A DNA stretch of 64,000 nucleotides. It comes from Deltaproteobacteria bacterium. GTDB lineage: Bacteria; Myxococcota_A; UBA796; GCA-2862545. Positions 35,921-45,532 of the stretch are shown piece after piece. The number at the start of each line of letters is the position of its first letter. Position 1 is the first letter of the stretch. Under the pieces are notes generated by a model. The model made no database searches and was not told where the DNA came from. It was given only the letters and a program-made list of their open reading frames with translations. The translations under genes and the position numbers were made by a program. The stretch is taken from assembly GCA_007693595.1 (NCBI GenBank), contig REDI01000026.1, positions 41,287-105,286 on the forward strand. Reading direction: 5' to 3'.

Positions 35921-37726
35921 ATGAACGGTCGCTCGCAACTTCTCCCCGGCGGCATCGCCGCGCTGCTCCTCGCTAGCCTCTCGCTTCCTGGGGTGGCGCT
36001 CGCCAACGAAGTGGTCCTGCCGCCCCTCATTCCAAAGGGGCCGACCAAGGATCGGGATGTGGCGAACCTGACCTCGCTCCTGTCCTCCGAGCTCGACTTC
36101 ATGCCCGATGTGGACCGGGTCATCGAGCTCGACCGCATGCCGTCAACCCTCAACGCCGCTTGCCTCAACCAAGCCGCCTGCTTGGCCAAGATCGGTCGCG
36201 AGGCGGGCGGGTCCCGTCTGCTGGCTGGAACCCTCCAGATGGCGGATGCGGGGGTCACCTTCGACCTGGTCTGGTTCGATGTCTCCGCCTCGCGCGTCAT
36301 CCGCCGGCAGTCCTTTCAGGTGCCGAACCGCCCCGAAGCCATCGCGGACTCCATGGACGACGTGGTGCGCGAGCTGGTGACCGGCAAGGCTGCCACCGCC
36401 AAAGAAGAAGACGCCGGAGGGGCCGCGGTCTCGCTCTTCGACCTCGACGACGAAGACGACGACTTCGCCTTCGATGAGGCGGACTTCGAGATCGCCAAGC
36501 GCGAGGAGGAGCAGCGCAAGCGCGAGGCCGAAGCACGCGCCCAGCGCGAGGCCGAGGAGGCTCGACGGCGCCAGGCCGAAGAAGCCCGGCGTCGTGAAGC
36601 GGAGGAGCGCGCACGCAAGGAAGCTGAAGAGCGCGCACGGCGCGAGGCCGAAGAGCGCGCACGCAAGGAAGCTGAAGAGCGCGCACGGCGCGAGGCCGAA
36701 GAGCGCGCACGCAAGGAAGCTGAAGAGCGCGCACGGCGCGAGGCCGAAGAGCGCGCACGGCGCGAGGCCGAAGAGCGCGCTCGACGCGAGGCCGAGGAAG
36801 CCCGGCGACGCGACGCGGAGCTAGCACGACAACGCGAGGCCGAGGACGCCCGACGACGGGCCGCCGACGACGCCCGGCGCCGAGAGGCCGAAGAAGCCCG
36901 GCGCGCGGCCTCTGCGAGTACGATGACCCAGGTAGAAGACGACGACGATGACTTCGATCCCGACGCGATCAGCTTCGGTGCCGCACCCCTGCTCGTGGTC
37001 GAAGAGGATGACGAGGACGACTTCGAGCTCCCGCCAGTCGCCGACACCGGCCCACAGCGGGGCTCGACGTACTTCACCGAAGAAGAGCCTCCCCCGCGCC
37101 CCAGCCGCATCGTCGACCTCGATGATGACGAGCCGATCGGGAAGTCTCCCCGCGAGAAGGCGCCAAAGCCGAGCAAGGATCGAGGGCAGAGCAACAAGTC
37201 GAGCTCCTTCGAAGGGGATCCATCCTTGGTCCAGATCAAGCTGCGGGGTGGCTACAGCCCCTACTACCGCCTCGGCTTCGTGACCTACGGCGGAGAGATC
37301 AGCGTGCGGCTCGGCGAGTCCGGCCTGCACCTCCTCGCCGGGCTCGAGGGCTGGTCGGTCCAGCGCAACATCCCCGAGCGCTTCCAGCAACCCGGCATGC
37401 CCACGACCGCCTGGAACACGATCTTCCCGGTGAACCTCGGCGCGATCTACAAGGTCGACATCAACGACGGGCAGGTCCGCCCCTACGTCGGCGCCGATCT
37501 CATCGGCGCGCAGTACTACGTGCCCGAAGACGGCTCGGGCTCCAAGCTCAGCATCGGGGCGCGCGCCCGTGGCGGCATCGACTACATGCTCAGCAAGAAC
37601 TTCGGCCTAAACGCCGATCTCGCGGTCGGGTTCTGGACGGGCGGCGAGTGGGAGATCATCGAGCGCGACGTCAAGAACTCGGGGCTGCTCCCACAGATCT
37701 CCGGCGGCATCGTCATCGCCTTCTGA
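35921..37726 (+). CDS. Envelope protein with long charged helix and C-terminal beta-barrel
   Basis: 601 residues; ATG at 35921 with GGAGG 6 nt upstream. A signal peptide ends LPGVALA. Residues 30-150 form an alpha/beta domain with a Cys pair in [17 protein letters not shown], somewhat like TolB-type N-domains. About 165-335 is a long highly charged helix with repeats of [16 protein letters not shown]. It is followed by acidic linkers and, from about 435, a barrel-like region ending in an aromatic (GGIVIAF). Possibly spans the periplasm and inserts in the outer membrane. Family not recognised. Confidence 0.8.
   Translation: MNGRSQLLPGGIAALLLASLSLPGVALANEVVLPPLIPKGPTKDRDVANLTSLLSSELDFMPDVDRVIELDRMPSTLNAACLNQAACLAKIGREAGGSRLLAGTLQMADAGVTFDLVWFDVSASRVIRRQSFQVPNRPEAIADSMDDVVRELVTGKAATAKEEDAGGAAVSLFDLDDEDDDFAFDEADFEIAKREEEQRKREAEARAQREAEEARRRQAEEARRREAEERARKEAEERARREAEERARKEAEERARREAEERARKEAEERARREAEERARREAEERARREAEEARRRDAELARQREAEDARRRAADDARRREAEEARRAASASTMTQVEDDDDDFDPDAISFGAAPLLVVEEDDEDDFELPPVADTGPQRGSTYFTEEEPPPRPSRIVDLDDDEPIGKSPREKAPKPSKDRGQSNKSSSFEGDPSLVQIKLRGGYSPYYRLGFVTYGGEISVRLGESGLHLLAGLEGWSVQRNIPERFQQPGMPTTAWNTIFPVNLGAIYKVDINDGQVRPYVGADLIGAQYYVPEDGSGSKLSIGARARGGIDYMLSKNFGLNADLAVGFWTGGEWEIIERDVKNSGLLPQISGGIVIAF
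36604..36795 (+). repeat. Eight tandem 24-bp coding repeats
   Basis: Eight 24-bp units from 36604 to 36795 encode ERARKEAE or ERARREAE. Alternating unit types make a 48-bp super-repeat over the first six units, with near-identical DNA. They build the charged helix of the protein at 35921 and could vary in copy number by slippage or recombination. Confidence 0.9.
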
Positions 37727-37800
37727 GCCGGGGCATGTGGCGGTCCTCGCGGCCGCCGCAGCGCGTTACATCGCGCCCTCTCCCCACCTGCGAGGACCCG

Positions 37801-38994
37801 ATGTTCAGCTTCCGCGACAGCCTCCAAGAAGAGATCGCCCAGATCAAGGCCGCCGGCACCTATAAGGCCGAGCGCGTGATCGTGACCCCCCAGTCCGCCG
37901 ACATCGCCGTCGAGAGCGGCGCGAGGGTGCTGAACTTCTGCGCCAACAACTACCTCGGCCTCGCCGACGACGCGCGCCTGATCGACGCGGCCAAGCGCAC
38001 CCTGGATCGCTATGGCCTGGGCATGGCCTCGGTCCGCTTCATCTGTGGCACCCTCGACATCCACAAGGATCTGGAGCGTCGGATCGCCTCGTTCCACGGT
38101 AAGGAAGACAGCATCCTCTACGCGGCGGCCTTCGACGCCAACGGGGGGCTCTTCGAGCCCTTGCTCACCGCCGACGACGCAGTCATCTCCGACGCCCTCA
38201 ACCACGCCTCCATCATCGACGGGGTGCGGCTGTGCAAGGCCCGACGCTTCCGCTTCCAGCACGATGACATGGCCGACCTTCGCGCCCAGCTCGCCGCCGC
38301 CAGGCAAGGGGGCGCCCGCCGGATCCTCATCACCACCGACGGCGTCTTCTCGATGGATGGCGACATCGCTCGCCTCGACGAGATCTGCGACCTCGCCGAG
38401 GCGTTCGATGCCCTGGTTCACGTCGATGAGTGCCACGCCACCGGCTTCTTCGGGCCGGGGGGCCGCGGCGCCTCCGCCGAGAAGGGCGTGCTGGATCGGG
38501 TCGACCTCATCACCTCGACCTTGGGCAAGGCCATGGGCGGGGCCTCGGGCGGGTTCACCACGGGGCCCTCCGAGATCATCGACCTCCTGCGCCAAAAGTC
38601 CCGCCCCTACCTCTTCAGCAACACCCTCGCCCCTACCCTCGTCGGCGCTAGCCTCGCGGTCTTCGACCTGCTGGACAGCTCCTCGGATCTCCTAGACCGA
38701 CTCGTCACCAATACCCGCACGTTCCGCCACGGGATGACCGAGGCGGGCTTCGATGTGCGTCCCGGCACACACCCCATCGTGCCCGTCATGCTCGGCGACG
38801 CAGCCCTCGCCACCCAGATGGCCGACGCGCTGCTCGCCCAGGGGATCTACGTGATCGGCTTCTCGTACCCCGTCGTGCCCAAGGGTCAGGCCCGGATCCG
38901 GGTGCAGATCAGCGCCGCCCACACCCCCGAGCAGCTCGACCGCGCCATGAACGCCTTCATCACCGTGGGCCGCGAGCTCGGCGTGATCGACTGA
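37801..38994 (+). CDS. kbl: 2-amino-3-ketobutyrate CoA ligase (alpha-oxoamine synthase)
   Basis: 397 residues, the exact usual length. N-terminal [52 protein letters not shown] and the PLP lysine in [12 protein letters not shown] identify the family. It converts glycine and acetyl-CoA to 2-amino-3-ketobutyrate, or the reverse in threonine breakdown. No threonine dehydrogenase (tdh) is adjacent. ATG with GAGGA 4 nt upstream. Serine palmitoyltransferase and BioF are related alternatives, but the SVRFICGT and HVDECHATG forms favour Kbl. Confidence 0.93.
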   Translation: MFSFRDSLQEEIAQIKAAGTYKAERVIVTPQSADIAVESGARVLNFCANNYLGLADDARLIDAAKRTLDRYGLGMASVRFICGTLDIHKDLERRIASFHGKEDSILYAAAFDANGGLFEPLLTADDAVISDALNHASIIDGVRLCKARRFRFQHDDMADLRAQLAAARQGGARRILITTDGVFSMDGDIARLDEICDLAEAFDALVHVDECHATGFFGPGGRGASAEKGVLDRVDLITSTLGKAMGGASGGFTTGPSEIIDLLRQKSRPYLFSNTLAPTLVGASLAVFDLLDSSSDLLDRLVTNTRTFRHGMTEAGFDVRPGTHPIVPVMLGDAALATQMADALLAQGIYVIGFSYPVVPKGQARIRVQISAAHTPEQLDRAMNAFITVGRELGVID

Positions 38995-39001
38995 GCGCTC
39001 G

Positions 39002-39676
39002 GTGAGGCCCCTCGATCTTCACGACCCGAGCCAGTTCGGCTACGGGCGAGCCACGCTGCGGGTCCCGATCGCTGATCACACCTATGCCCTGGCCGCCCTG
39101 GATGGCTTCGAGCGCAACGTCGCTCCGGTCTATCGGGCCCTCGCCGGCCGCCGCACACCCCAGGATCCGGGGGACTGGCTCCCGATGTTCGGCGTCCTCT
39201 GGCCGGGTGCCCGCGCCCTCGCTCGCAGCGTCGCGCAGCACACCGTCGCCGGTCAGCGCGTGATCGAGCTGGGGTGCGGTCTGGCCCTGCCCTCCCTCGT
39301 CGCGGCCCGACACGGGGCGAAGGCGCTCGCCACCGACAACCACCCGCACGCAGGGGCCTTCCTGCGTGCGAACGCCGCCCACAACGGCGTCGAGGTCGCC
39401 TATCGCCATCTCGACTGGCGCGACCTCCCCCCCGATCTGGGACGCTTCGACCGGGTGGTGGCGTCCGATCTTCTCTTCAGCCCCGAGCTCGCCCCCCTCG
39501 TCGCCGAGGTCATCGCCGCCACCCTCGATCCTCAGGGCGAGGCTTGGTTGGTTGACCCTGGGCGCCTGGCCCTCGACACCTTCGAGGCGGCGGCCTCCGC
39601 GCAGGGCCTCGGCCTGGATCTCGAGATCTTCGAAGAAGACAACGCGGAGCTCTATCGCCTGATCCTACGCTGGTAG
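39002..39676 (+). CDS. Class I SAM-dependent methyltransferase
   Basis: 224 residues from a GTG start just after kbl. SAM motif VIELGCGLALPSLVAARHGA, acidic ATDNHP, then YRHLDWRDLP and VASDLLFSPE resemble the nicotinamide-N-methylase-like/lysine-methyltransferase-like group. W-P-G-A (MFGVLWPGARALA) precedes motif I, as is usual for that group. Substrate unknown. The start is uncertain, with no clear ribosome site. Confidence 0.78.
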   Translation: MRPLDLHDPSQFGYGRATLRVPIADHTYALAALDGFERNVAPVYRALAGRRTPQDPGDWLPMFGVLWPGARALARSVAQHTVAGQRVIELGCGLALPSLVAARHGAKALATDNHPHAGAFLRANAAHNGVEVAYRHLDWRDLPPDLGRFDRVVASDLLFSPELAPLVAEVIAATLDPQGEAWLVDPGRLALDTFEAAASAQGLGLDLEIFEEDNAELYRLILRW

Positions 39677-39736
39677 ATCCCCTGCCCCCCACGCGAGGCG
39701 CCTGGGCTGCGACGGAGGGACGCGATAAAAGCTCGT

Positions 39737-40195
39737 GTGTCCCCGACCGCTCAAGCCTCCCACGTCCAGCGCGGCCTGCTCCACCCAGGCTACGGTCCCC
39801 TGTTGCGCATCGTGCTGCATCACCGAGAGAGTCCCGCCAAGGGCAATACCCACGCCTTACTCGACACGGGCGCCTCGATGAGCGCCGTCGACAAGGATCT
39901 CGCGGCGAGCCTCGGCCTGCCGAGCCCCGGCTACGCCACCTGGAAGGCCGTGACCCAGACCGAGGAGGAGCACGCCTCGGCGCTGCGAGAAGGTGGCGTG
40001 CAGTTCTGGGGCAACCGCTGGGTCTACCCGGTCAAACTCGTCGAGCTACCCGCCCTGGCCCACCGCGTCGAAGGCTACACCGTGGGAGTGCTTCTCGGCT
40101 GGGACTTTCTTCAGAACTGCCGGCTCACCTGTGACGGCCCGGCCAACTCCTTCACGCTCGAGCTGCCCAAGCACCGCACGCAGCGGCGCCGCTGA
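39737..40195 (+). CDS. Retropepsin-like aspartic protease-fold protein
   Basis: 152 residues from a GTG. It carries a retropepsin signature ALLDTGASMSAVD near residue 45 and the matching C-terminal LLGWDFLQNCRLTCDG-type hydrophobic strand. Retropepsin-like proteins work as dimers because each chain gives one catalytic Asp. No signal peptide. Short gap to the methyltransferase (60 nt). Ends 3 nt from the converging SDR gene. Protease activity is inferred from the motif. Confidence 0.75.
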   Translation: MSPTAQASHVQRGLLHPGYGPLLRIVLHHRESPAKGNTHALLDTGASMSAVDKDLAASLGLPSPGYATWKAVTQTEEEHASALREGGVQFWGNRWVYPVKLVELPALAHRVEGYTVGVLLGWDFLQNCRLTCDGPANSFTLELPKHRTQRRR

Positions 40196-40198
40196 GGC

Positions 40199-40903
40199 TC
40201 AGGCCCCCGCCCGACCGGGATAGACCGGGATCTCGAGCAGGCGCCCTCGTCGGGAGGTCGTGGCGGCGAGCAGCAGGGCCGCCGCAAGATCCTGGGGATC
40301 GATCCACGTCGCACGATCGGCGGTGGGCATGGCGAAGCGGTTGGGCTCGGTGTCGATGATGCCCATGGGGTAGAGCACCGTGACCTTGACGTCGGAAGTC
40401 TCAAGCTCCAGATCGACCGACTTCAGCCATGTGGCCACCCCCGCCTTCGCCGCCGCGTACAGGGCCACACCCGCTCCACCGCCACGGAAGGCCTGCCCCG
40501 CACTCACCCCGGCGAGCAAGCCTTTGCCGCGCTTGCGCAAGAGGGGGAGGGCCGCGCGCCCGACGTTGACCAAGGTGCGCAGGTTCAGGCCGATGAGCTT
40601 GTCGAAGTCGGCGTCGGTCGCCTCGTGGGCAGGCTGGAACGAGAAGCCCCCGACGAGGTGGAGCACGTGATCGAGGCGCCCGTGGACCTCGAAGGCCGCC
40701 TGGACCGCGCGGCCCGCGTCGTCGGCATCGAGAAGGTTCGCCGAGATCGCGGTGCCTCCAACGGTGCGAGCGCGCTCCTCGGGCGCCTGAAGGTCGAGCA
40801 GCACGAGCCTACTGCCCGCTCGAGCGAAGGTGGAGAGGACGGCTTCGGCGAGGTGGCCGCCGGCGCCGGTGACCAGGGTTACGGTGTCGTTGAGCTCAGC
40901 CAT
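40199..40903 (-). CDS. Short-chain dehydrogenase/reductase
   Basis: 234 residues. TGAGGHLAEAV (altered GxxxGxG), the active-site YAAAK and a preceding Ser in GVSAGQAF give an SDR fold. The HLVGGFSF loop replaces the usual NNAG. ATG at 40903 with GGAG 5 nt upstream. Substrate unknown. Confidence 0.85.
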   Translation of the reverse strand: MAELNDTVTLVTGAGGHLAEAVLSTFARAGSRLVLLDLQAPEERARTVGGTAISANLLDADDAGRAVQAAFEVHGRLDHVLHLVGGFSFQPAHEATDADFDKLIGLNLRTLVNVGRAALPLLRKRGKGLLAGVSAGQAFRGGGAGVALYAAAKAGVATWLKSVDLELETSDVKVTVLYPMGIIDTEPNRFAMPTADRATWIDPQDLAAALLLAATTSRRGRLLEIPVYPGRAGA

Positions 40904-40968
40904 AGACGCTCCTCGGGCAGGGGGGACGACGATCTCTTAGCCGTCCCCACCCGCCGTGACCCGCGAGA

Positions 40969-41190
40969 TTAAGGCCACGCACCACGTCGCGTCGACATCC
41001 CAGCCCCCGTACCTACCTCGTCGGGACCCTCCCGAACGGCTCGGATGCCCTGGAGTCGCCAGGGACGCGGCTCAACAGCTTCCGGGGGCCTGCTCGGACG
41101 GAGATCCATCGACCCGTAGGGCCGGAGCCAGCGCTTGCCGAAGGGCACCACCGTGCCCGACCGGAGGGCCAAGCTCGTCCGTGACGACAA
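40969..41190 (-). CDS. Possible small basic protein
   Basis: 73 residues from a TTG at 41190, with a GGGAGGAGG run directly before it. It follows the lipoprotein stop (41202) closely. The first 30 codons show the local third-position G/C bias; the rest are weaker. No family, signal or helix is recognised. It may be spurious, and without it 40904-41201 would be non-coding. Confidence 0.25.
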   Translation of the reverse strand: MSSRTSLALRSGTVVPFGKRWLRPYGSMDLRPSRPPEAVEPRPWRLQGIRAVREGPDEVGTGAGMSTRRGAWP

Positions 41191-41201
41191 GCCTCCTCCC
41201 C

Positions 41202-41915
41202 TCAGTCCTCGGCGGGCTCGTCGTCATCGACCGACACGGGAGGTAGCCAGCTCGGACGCTGATCGGCGCGATGAAGCACCCGGGCAGGCTGCTCTGGATG
41301 GCTGCGCAGAAGCCAGCTTCCGCCGGGTAGCGGGTGGAGCGTCTCGAGGATGGGCTCTTCGGCCATGCGCACCCACGAGAGGGGGACCTCGGCACGCTGT
41401 AGCGGCCAGATCTCGTGGGTGAGCCGCTCATCGTACGAGAGCAGGGAGGCCTCACCCTGCCCGCGCAGGATGAGTACGATGGGCAGCTCCCCGCCTTCGA
41501 TGGTGCGCAAGATCCACCGCCCCCCCATCTCCGAGGGCAAGGACCCAATCCGCCACGCGACGCCCGCCCGACCGAGGGCGTCGTAGACGAAGAGCCCACC
41601 GCCGCCGCGTGGCGCGATCCGGAGCACCGCCCCGGTGACCGCGCGAGCTTCCCACTCGCCTTGATCCACGCTGTAGTTCATAGGTAGCTGGCCTTCGTCC
41701 TCGGGGAAGGGCTGGAGGATGAGCCGATCGTCGTCGATGGAAAAGCGGGCAGTAACGGGCCCGTCGAAGCCCGTCGCCAGAAACCACCCGCCTTCGAGGT
41801 CCTGATCCGGCCCGAGGTATGGAGGCAGCAGGTCGGGCTTCGCGCAAGCGCCGAGGGCGCCAGCGAAGAGCACCCCGACCCACAAGGTCAAGCCCCCGGA
41901 ACTGGAAATACGCAT
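41202..41915 (-). CDS. Predicted lipoprotein, unknown function
   Basis: 237 residues. The ATG at 41915 has GGAGAGG just upstream, and the lipobox is LGAC (Cys24). The mature chain is a beta-rich repeat-like sequence with WFLATGFDGPVTARFSIDD, GRWILRTIEGGELPIVLILRGQG and SWVRMAEEPILETLHPLPGG. No family recognised. Divergent from the SRPBCC gene at 41996 with an 80-nt gap. Confidence 0.75.
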   Translation of the reverse strand: MRISSSGGLTLWVGVLFAGALGACAKPDLLPPYLGPDQDLEGGWFLATGFDGPVTARFSIDDDRLILQPFPEDEGQLPMNYSVDQGEWEARAVTGAVLRIAPRGGGGLFVYDALGRAGVAWRIGSLPSEMGGRWILRTIEGGELPIVLILRGQGEASLLSYDERLTHEIWPLQRAEVPLSWVRMAEEPILETLHPLPGGSWLLRSHPEQPARVLHRADQRPSWLPPVSVDDDEPAED

Positions 41916-41934
41916 CACCTCTCCGGGACGACGA

Positions 41935-41942
41935 GCTACACT
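41935..41942 (+). promoter_or_regulatory. Candidate -10 box (GCTACACT) for the SRPBCC gene
   Basis: Exact GCTACACT, 54 nt before the ATG at 41996, in the gap between divergent genes. Same box as at 33974 and 58648. Confidence 0.35.
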
Positions 41943-41995
41943 CCACGGACACCGCGCCTTCGCGCGACCCCAGCCCCCTAACCCGAGGAGCCCCC

Positions 41996-42427
41996 ATGCC
42001 TGGAGCCAGTCGCACCGTAACCATCGACGCCTCGCCCGAGGTCCTCTTCGACATCGTGACAGACTACGCATCCTATCCGAGCTTTCTCTCGGATGTCTCC
42101 GAGGTCAAGGTGATCGAGCGCACCGATAAGGGCGCCGTCGTCGAGTTCAGCCTCAACCTGATCCGCAAGGTCTCCTACACCCTTCGTATGGTCGAGGAGC
42201 GCCCCAAGAAGGTCCGCTGGACCCTGGAGCAGAGCAGCCTGATGCGCGAGAACAACGGCGGCTGGACCCTCGAAGCCCTGCCCGATGGCAAGACCCGCGC
42301 CACCTACGAGGTCGACGTCACTCCCCGCGGCTTCGTTCCCGGAAGTATCGTCAGCGCCCTCACCGGCCGCACCCTCCCCGCCACGCTGGACGCCTTCAAG
42401 CAACGCGCCGAGGCCCGCGCGAAATAG
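41996..42427 (+). CDS. SRPBCC (START/Coq10-like) ligand-binding protein
   Basis: 143 residues; ATG at 41996 has GAGGAG 5 nt upstream. The fold starts RTVTIDASPEVLFDIVTDYASYPSFLSDVSEVKV, typical of polyketide-cyclase/Coq10-like proteins, which bind hydrophobic ligands in a deep cavity, and ends with a long C-terminal helix (LDAFKQRAEARAK). No signal peptide. It lies 170 nt before btaA; a shared lipid role is possible but only inferred. Confidence 0.88.
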   Translation: MPGASRTVTIDASPEVLFDIVTDYASYPSFLSDVSEVKVIERTDKGAVVEFSLNLIRKVSYTLRMVEERPKKVRWTLEQSSLMRENNGGWTLEALPDGKTRATYEVDVTPRGFVPGSIVSALTGRTLPATLDAFKQRAEARAK

Positions 42428-42597
42428 GGCGCGTCGCCACACCACGTCCTTCGTATGTGGCCCGCGAGAGCGCGCCCGAACGCCCTCATCGCGACGAGAA
42501 GGGTCGACCACGGCGGACCCCGAACGCGCGACCCACCCCCCTGTCACGCGCGCCCGGTTGGGTTACACGCCGGCCCGCCTTCACACAAGGAGCGGCC

Positions 42598-43722
42598 ATG
42601 GCCCTTCGGGACAAGCTCTTCCAGTCGACCTTCTCCAAGCTCTTCGTCTACAACATCCTTTGGGAAGACGCCGAGATCGACGAACGCTTCCTTCAAGTCG
42701 ACGAGGACAGCGCGGTGCTGTGCATCTCCGCTGCCGGCTGCGGGGCGGCGGGCATGCTCTCGGGTCGGCCCCAGCGCATCGACGCCGTCGACATCAACCC
42801 GCACCATCTCGCCTTGGCCGCCCTCAAGATGACGGCTGCCCAACGCATGGAGTCCTACAGCCAGTTCTACGACCTCTTCGCCCGCGGCTGGTCCAGCGAT
42901 CCCGAGCGTAGCGTGCGCCGCCTCGCCGACACCCTGCCCCGCTGGATGCAGCGCTACTGGAAGCGGCACCACGATCGCTTCGAGAAGTCCATGCTCCACC
43001 AAGGGCTCACCGCCCAGATGCTCGCCGCCTTCCGGCGCCAGGTCGGGGTCGACGCCTCTTGGCTTCGTTCGATCATGCACAACACCCCCGAAGAGCGCAT
43101 GCAAGCTGTCGAAGACTGGGTCAAGCCGGTCCTCTACAAGCCCCACTTCAAGGCGGTCCTGAACAGCCCGCTGCAGCTCGTCTCGCTGGGCATCAACTTC
43201 CAGCAGCGCGATCGGATCCTGCAGACCGAGGGCATGAACATCATCGACTTCTTCATCGAGCACCTCAAGCGGGTCGCCGCCACAGACGTCGAGACCAACT
43301 GGTTCGTCTGGTACACCGTCGCGGGCGAGTTCAACCACGACCACCCCGACGCGGTGCCGCCCTACCTGCGCAAAGACCGCTGGGAGCGCTCCTTCCGCAG
43401 CCCGACCACCACCCGCTTCCACAACCGCAACCTCTTCGAGGTCCTCGGTCAGGCCGGCCCGGACACCTGGTCGCACTACACCCTCTGCGACGCCCCCGAC
43501 TGGCTCGACACCGAGACCCAGCGCCGGCTGCTCGACGAGATCCTTCGCACCAGCCGCGACGGGGCCATCGTGCAGGCCCGCTCCGTCGAAGGCACCGGCA
43601 TGGTCGAGAACTGCGGCTATGAGCGCCGCTTCGTGCCCCTCCAGGAGCCCTCCGAGATCGCCACGCTCGAAGACCGCTCTCGGCAGTATCGCCGGATCTC
43701 CTTCTACCGCGTGGAGCACTGA
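42598..43722 (+). CDS. btaA: SAM:diacylglycerol 3-amino-3-carboxypropyltransferase (betaine lipid synthesis)
   Basis: 374 residues (DUF3419 family). ATG at 42598 with AAGGAG 5 nt upstream. SAM-binding CISAAGCGAAGML and DAVDINPHHLAL, plus NPLQLVSLGINFQQRD-like and C-terminal DAPDWL signatures, fit BtaA. It transfers the 3-amino-3-carboxypropyl group of SAM to diacylglycerol, giving DGHS, the first step to the phosphorus-free lipid DGTS. Its stop overlaps btaB's start (TGATG), so the two are coupled. A GTTACACG sequence at 42562-42569 may be its -10. Confidence 0.9.
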   Translation: MALRDKLFQSTFSKLFVYNILWEDAEIDERFLQVDEDSAVLCISAAGCGAAGMLSGRPQRIDAVDINPHHLALAALKMTAAQRMESYSQFYDLFARGWSSDPERSVRRLADTLPRWMQRYWKRHHDRFEKSMLHQGLTAQMLAAFRRQVGVDASWLRSIMHNTPEERMQAVEDWVKPVLYKPHFKAVLNSPLQLVSLGINFQQRDRILQTEGMNIIDFFIEHLKRVAATDVETNWFVWYTVAGEFNHDHPDAVPPYLRKDRWERSFRSPTTTRFHNRNLFEVLGQAGPDTWSHYTLCDAPDWLDTETQRRLLDEILRTSRDGAIVQARSVEGTGMVENCGYERRFVPLQEPSEIATLEDRSRQYRRISFYRVEH

Positions 43723-44384
43723 TGGCAGCGTCCCAGAGCAGCCCGGATCTGGGGGGCGAGGAGTCCTCGCACCGCGACTTCTTGAACCGATACTACGGCT
43801 GGGCCCGGCACATCTACGACCTGACCCGCAAGTATTACCTCTTCGGCCGCGACACCGCGATCCGGCAGCTCCTCGACGATGAGTCCTGGCGGCGCCTGAT
43901 CGAGATCGGCCCCGGCACCGGCCGGAACCTGCGCAAGATCCACCAAGGGCGTCCCAGCGCGATCCTCGGCGGGATCGAGGCCAGCGACGAGATGCTCGAC
44001 CACGCGCAGAAGCGCTGTCCCTGGGCCCAGCTCCAGCACGGCTTCGCCGAAGACGCCGACTACACCAAGCTCCTAGGTGAAGCCCCCGACCGGGTCCTGT
44101 TCAGCTACTGCTTGTCCATGGTCCAGGACCCGCACAAGGCCCTCACCAACGCCCTACGCAGCCTCGCGCCGGGAGGGAAGGTGATCATCGTCGACTTCGC
44201 GGACCTCTCGGGCATGCGCACCCCGGTGCGCCAAGGCCTGCGGAAGTGGCTCGACAGTTTCCACGTCAAGCCGCTCGATACCTCGATCCTCGATCCCTTC
44301 GAGCCCGAGCTCTTCTACGGTCCGGGGCGTTACTTCTTGATCGCGACCCTGCACGCCTCGCCCTCGGGCAGCGACGAGGAGTAG
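43722..44384 (+). CDS. btaB: DGHS N-methyltransferase
   Basis: 220 residues. A class I SAM methyltransferase: motif I LIEIGPGTGRNLRK, YYGWARHIYDLTRKYYLFGRDTAI at the start and FSYCLSMVQDPHKAL and KVIIVDFADLSGM later match BtaB-type enzymes. It methylates the amino group of DGHS three times to make diacylglyceryl-trimethylhomoserine. Starts inside the btaA stop (TGATG). Ends 6 nt before the converging EEP gene. Confidence 0.9.
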   Translation: MAASQSSPDLGGEESSHRDFLNRYYGWARHIYDLTRKYYLFGRDTAIRQLLDDESWRRLIEIGPGTGRNLRKIHQGRPSAILGGIEASDEMLDHAQKRCPWAQLQHGFAEDADYTKLLGEAPDRVLFSYCLSMVQDPHKALTNALRSLAPGGKVIIVDFADLSGMRTPVRQGLRKWLDSFHVKPLDTSILDPFEPELFYGPGRYFLIATLHASPSGSDEE

Positions 44385-44390
44385 GCCCGA

Positions 44391-45461
44391 TCAGGGGCCG
44401 ACCCTCAGCTTAAGCAGGATCGGGAAGTGGTCCGAGATGTCCTTGCGGTCTTGCCAGACCTTGTGGCTGAGCACCTGGACAGGCCCGCCGACAAAGGCGT
44501 GGTCGATCATGCGATCGGGCTCCCCCTCAAACGGTACATAGGTGTAGTAGGGGCGCGGGTTTCGGGCGACCCGCTCGGGAGGGACCGAGGGCTTGAGGTA
44601 AGGGGAGTCGTACAAGGCGGCGATGGGCGAGCCGACATCGGCGTAGAGCTCACGGTCCTGGCCGGTGAAGCGCGCGGGATCGTCCCCGGGCGGCAGGGCG
44701 TTCAGGTCGCCGGCCAAGAGGACCGCCTCGCCGTCTCTCACCCCTTGCTCCGCGAGATCGCGGATCTGACCGAGCTGCATCGGCAGGGTGCCATCGCCGA
44801 AGGAGAAGGCCGAGAGGTGGGTGTTGAGCAACCGCAGGGTGCGGCCGTCCTGGATTGGCACCCGGACATCGAGCAGGGCCCGCCGGAGGTTGAACAGACG
44901 CCGCCACCAGGGCTCGTCGAGGAGCGCGAGCTGGTGCCGTCGAGCGTCGGTCAGGCGTAGGTTGCCGCTGACGGCCAGCCGCATGTCGACCCGACCCATG
45001 GGCTCGTGGCTGGGATGCGGGACGTAGGGGACGCGATGATAGCTCGCCGAGGCGTAGCAGCGGTGATCCAGCCGGCGGGTAAGCTCCGCGAGCTGATCGA
45101 CCCGAGCGGTGCGATCGGAGCCGACGTCGATCTCTTGCCAGAGCACGAGATCGGGGTTGAGCTCTTGGACGGTCTGCACGATCTGATCGAGGGTCCAGTC
45201 GACATCGGCGCGCTCCACCCGGACGGCCTCGCCGCCATCGTAGAAGAACTGGTGCTTGGTGCTGGCGCCGTACTGGATGTTCCAGATCAGCACCCTGAGC
45301 GACTCGCCCGGGCGGATCTCGCGCGAAGCCCCGTCGCAGAAGACGGGGAGATCCATGACGGGAGGGGGGGGTGAGAAGGCGCCGTAGAGCTGGGCCGAGA
45401 CGACCAGGGCGCCAGCGAGGGCCGCTCCGAGGAGCGCATAGGGCGAGGCGAGGGACTGCAC
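44391..45461 (-). CDS. Membrane-anchored endonuclease/exonuclease/phosphatase-family hydrolase
   Basis: 356 residues. The GTG at 45461 is chosen because GGAGG lies 5 nt upstream. A hydrophobic N-terminal segment (LLGAALAGALVVSAQL) acts as signal or anchor. The EEP fold follows with IWNIQYG, LVLWQEID, RLLNTHLSAF, LLAGDLNALP and the terminal SDHFPILLKL, giving the metal and catalytic residues. Could be a nuclease, a sphingomyelinase-like phosphodiesterase or a phosphatase; the export signal favours an extracytoplasmic lipid or nucleotide substrate. Confidence 0.85.
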   Translation of the reverse strand: MQSLASPYALLGAALAGALVVSAQLYGAFSPPPPVMDLPVFCDGASREIRPGESLRVLIWNIQYGASTKHQFFYDGGEAVRVERADVDWTLDQIVQTVQELNPDLVLWQEIDVGSDRTARVDQLAELTRRLDHRCYASASYHRVPYVPHPSHEPMGRVDMRLAVSGNLRLTDARRHQLALLDEPWWRRLFNLRRALLDVRVPIQDGRTLRLLNTHLSAFSFGDGTLPMQLGQIRDLAEQGVRDGEAVLLAGDLNALPPGDDPARFTGQDRELYADVGSPIAALYDSPYLKPSVPPERVARNPRPYYTYVPFEGEPDRMIDHAFVGGPVQVLSHKVWQDRKDISDHFPILLKLRVGP

Positions 45462-45532
45462 GCGGACCTCCAAGCGGCGATGAGACGGGCCGACCGCTGC
45501 CCCAGACGATAGCATCCCGCGCGGAGGACCTC

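Noticed and set aside
36604..36795. CRISPR-like regular repeats
   Set aside because: The repeats are contiguous 24-bp coding units with no spacers.
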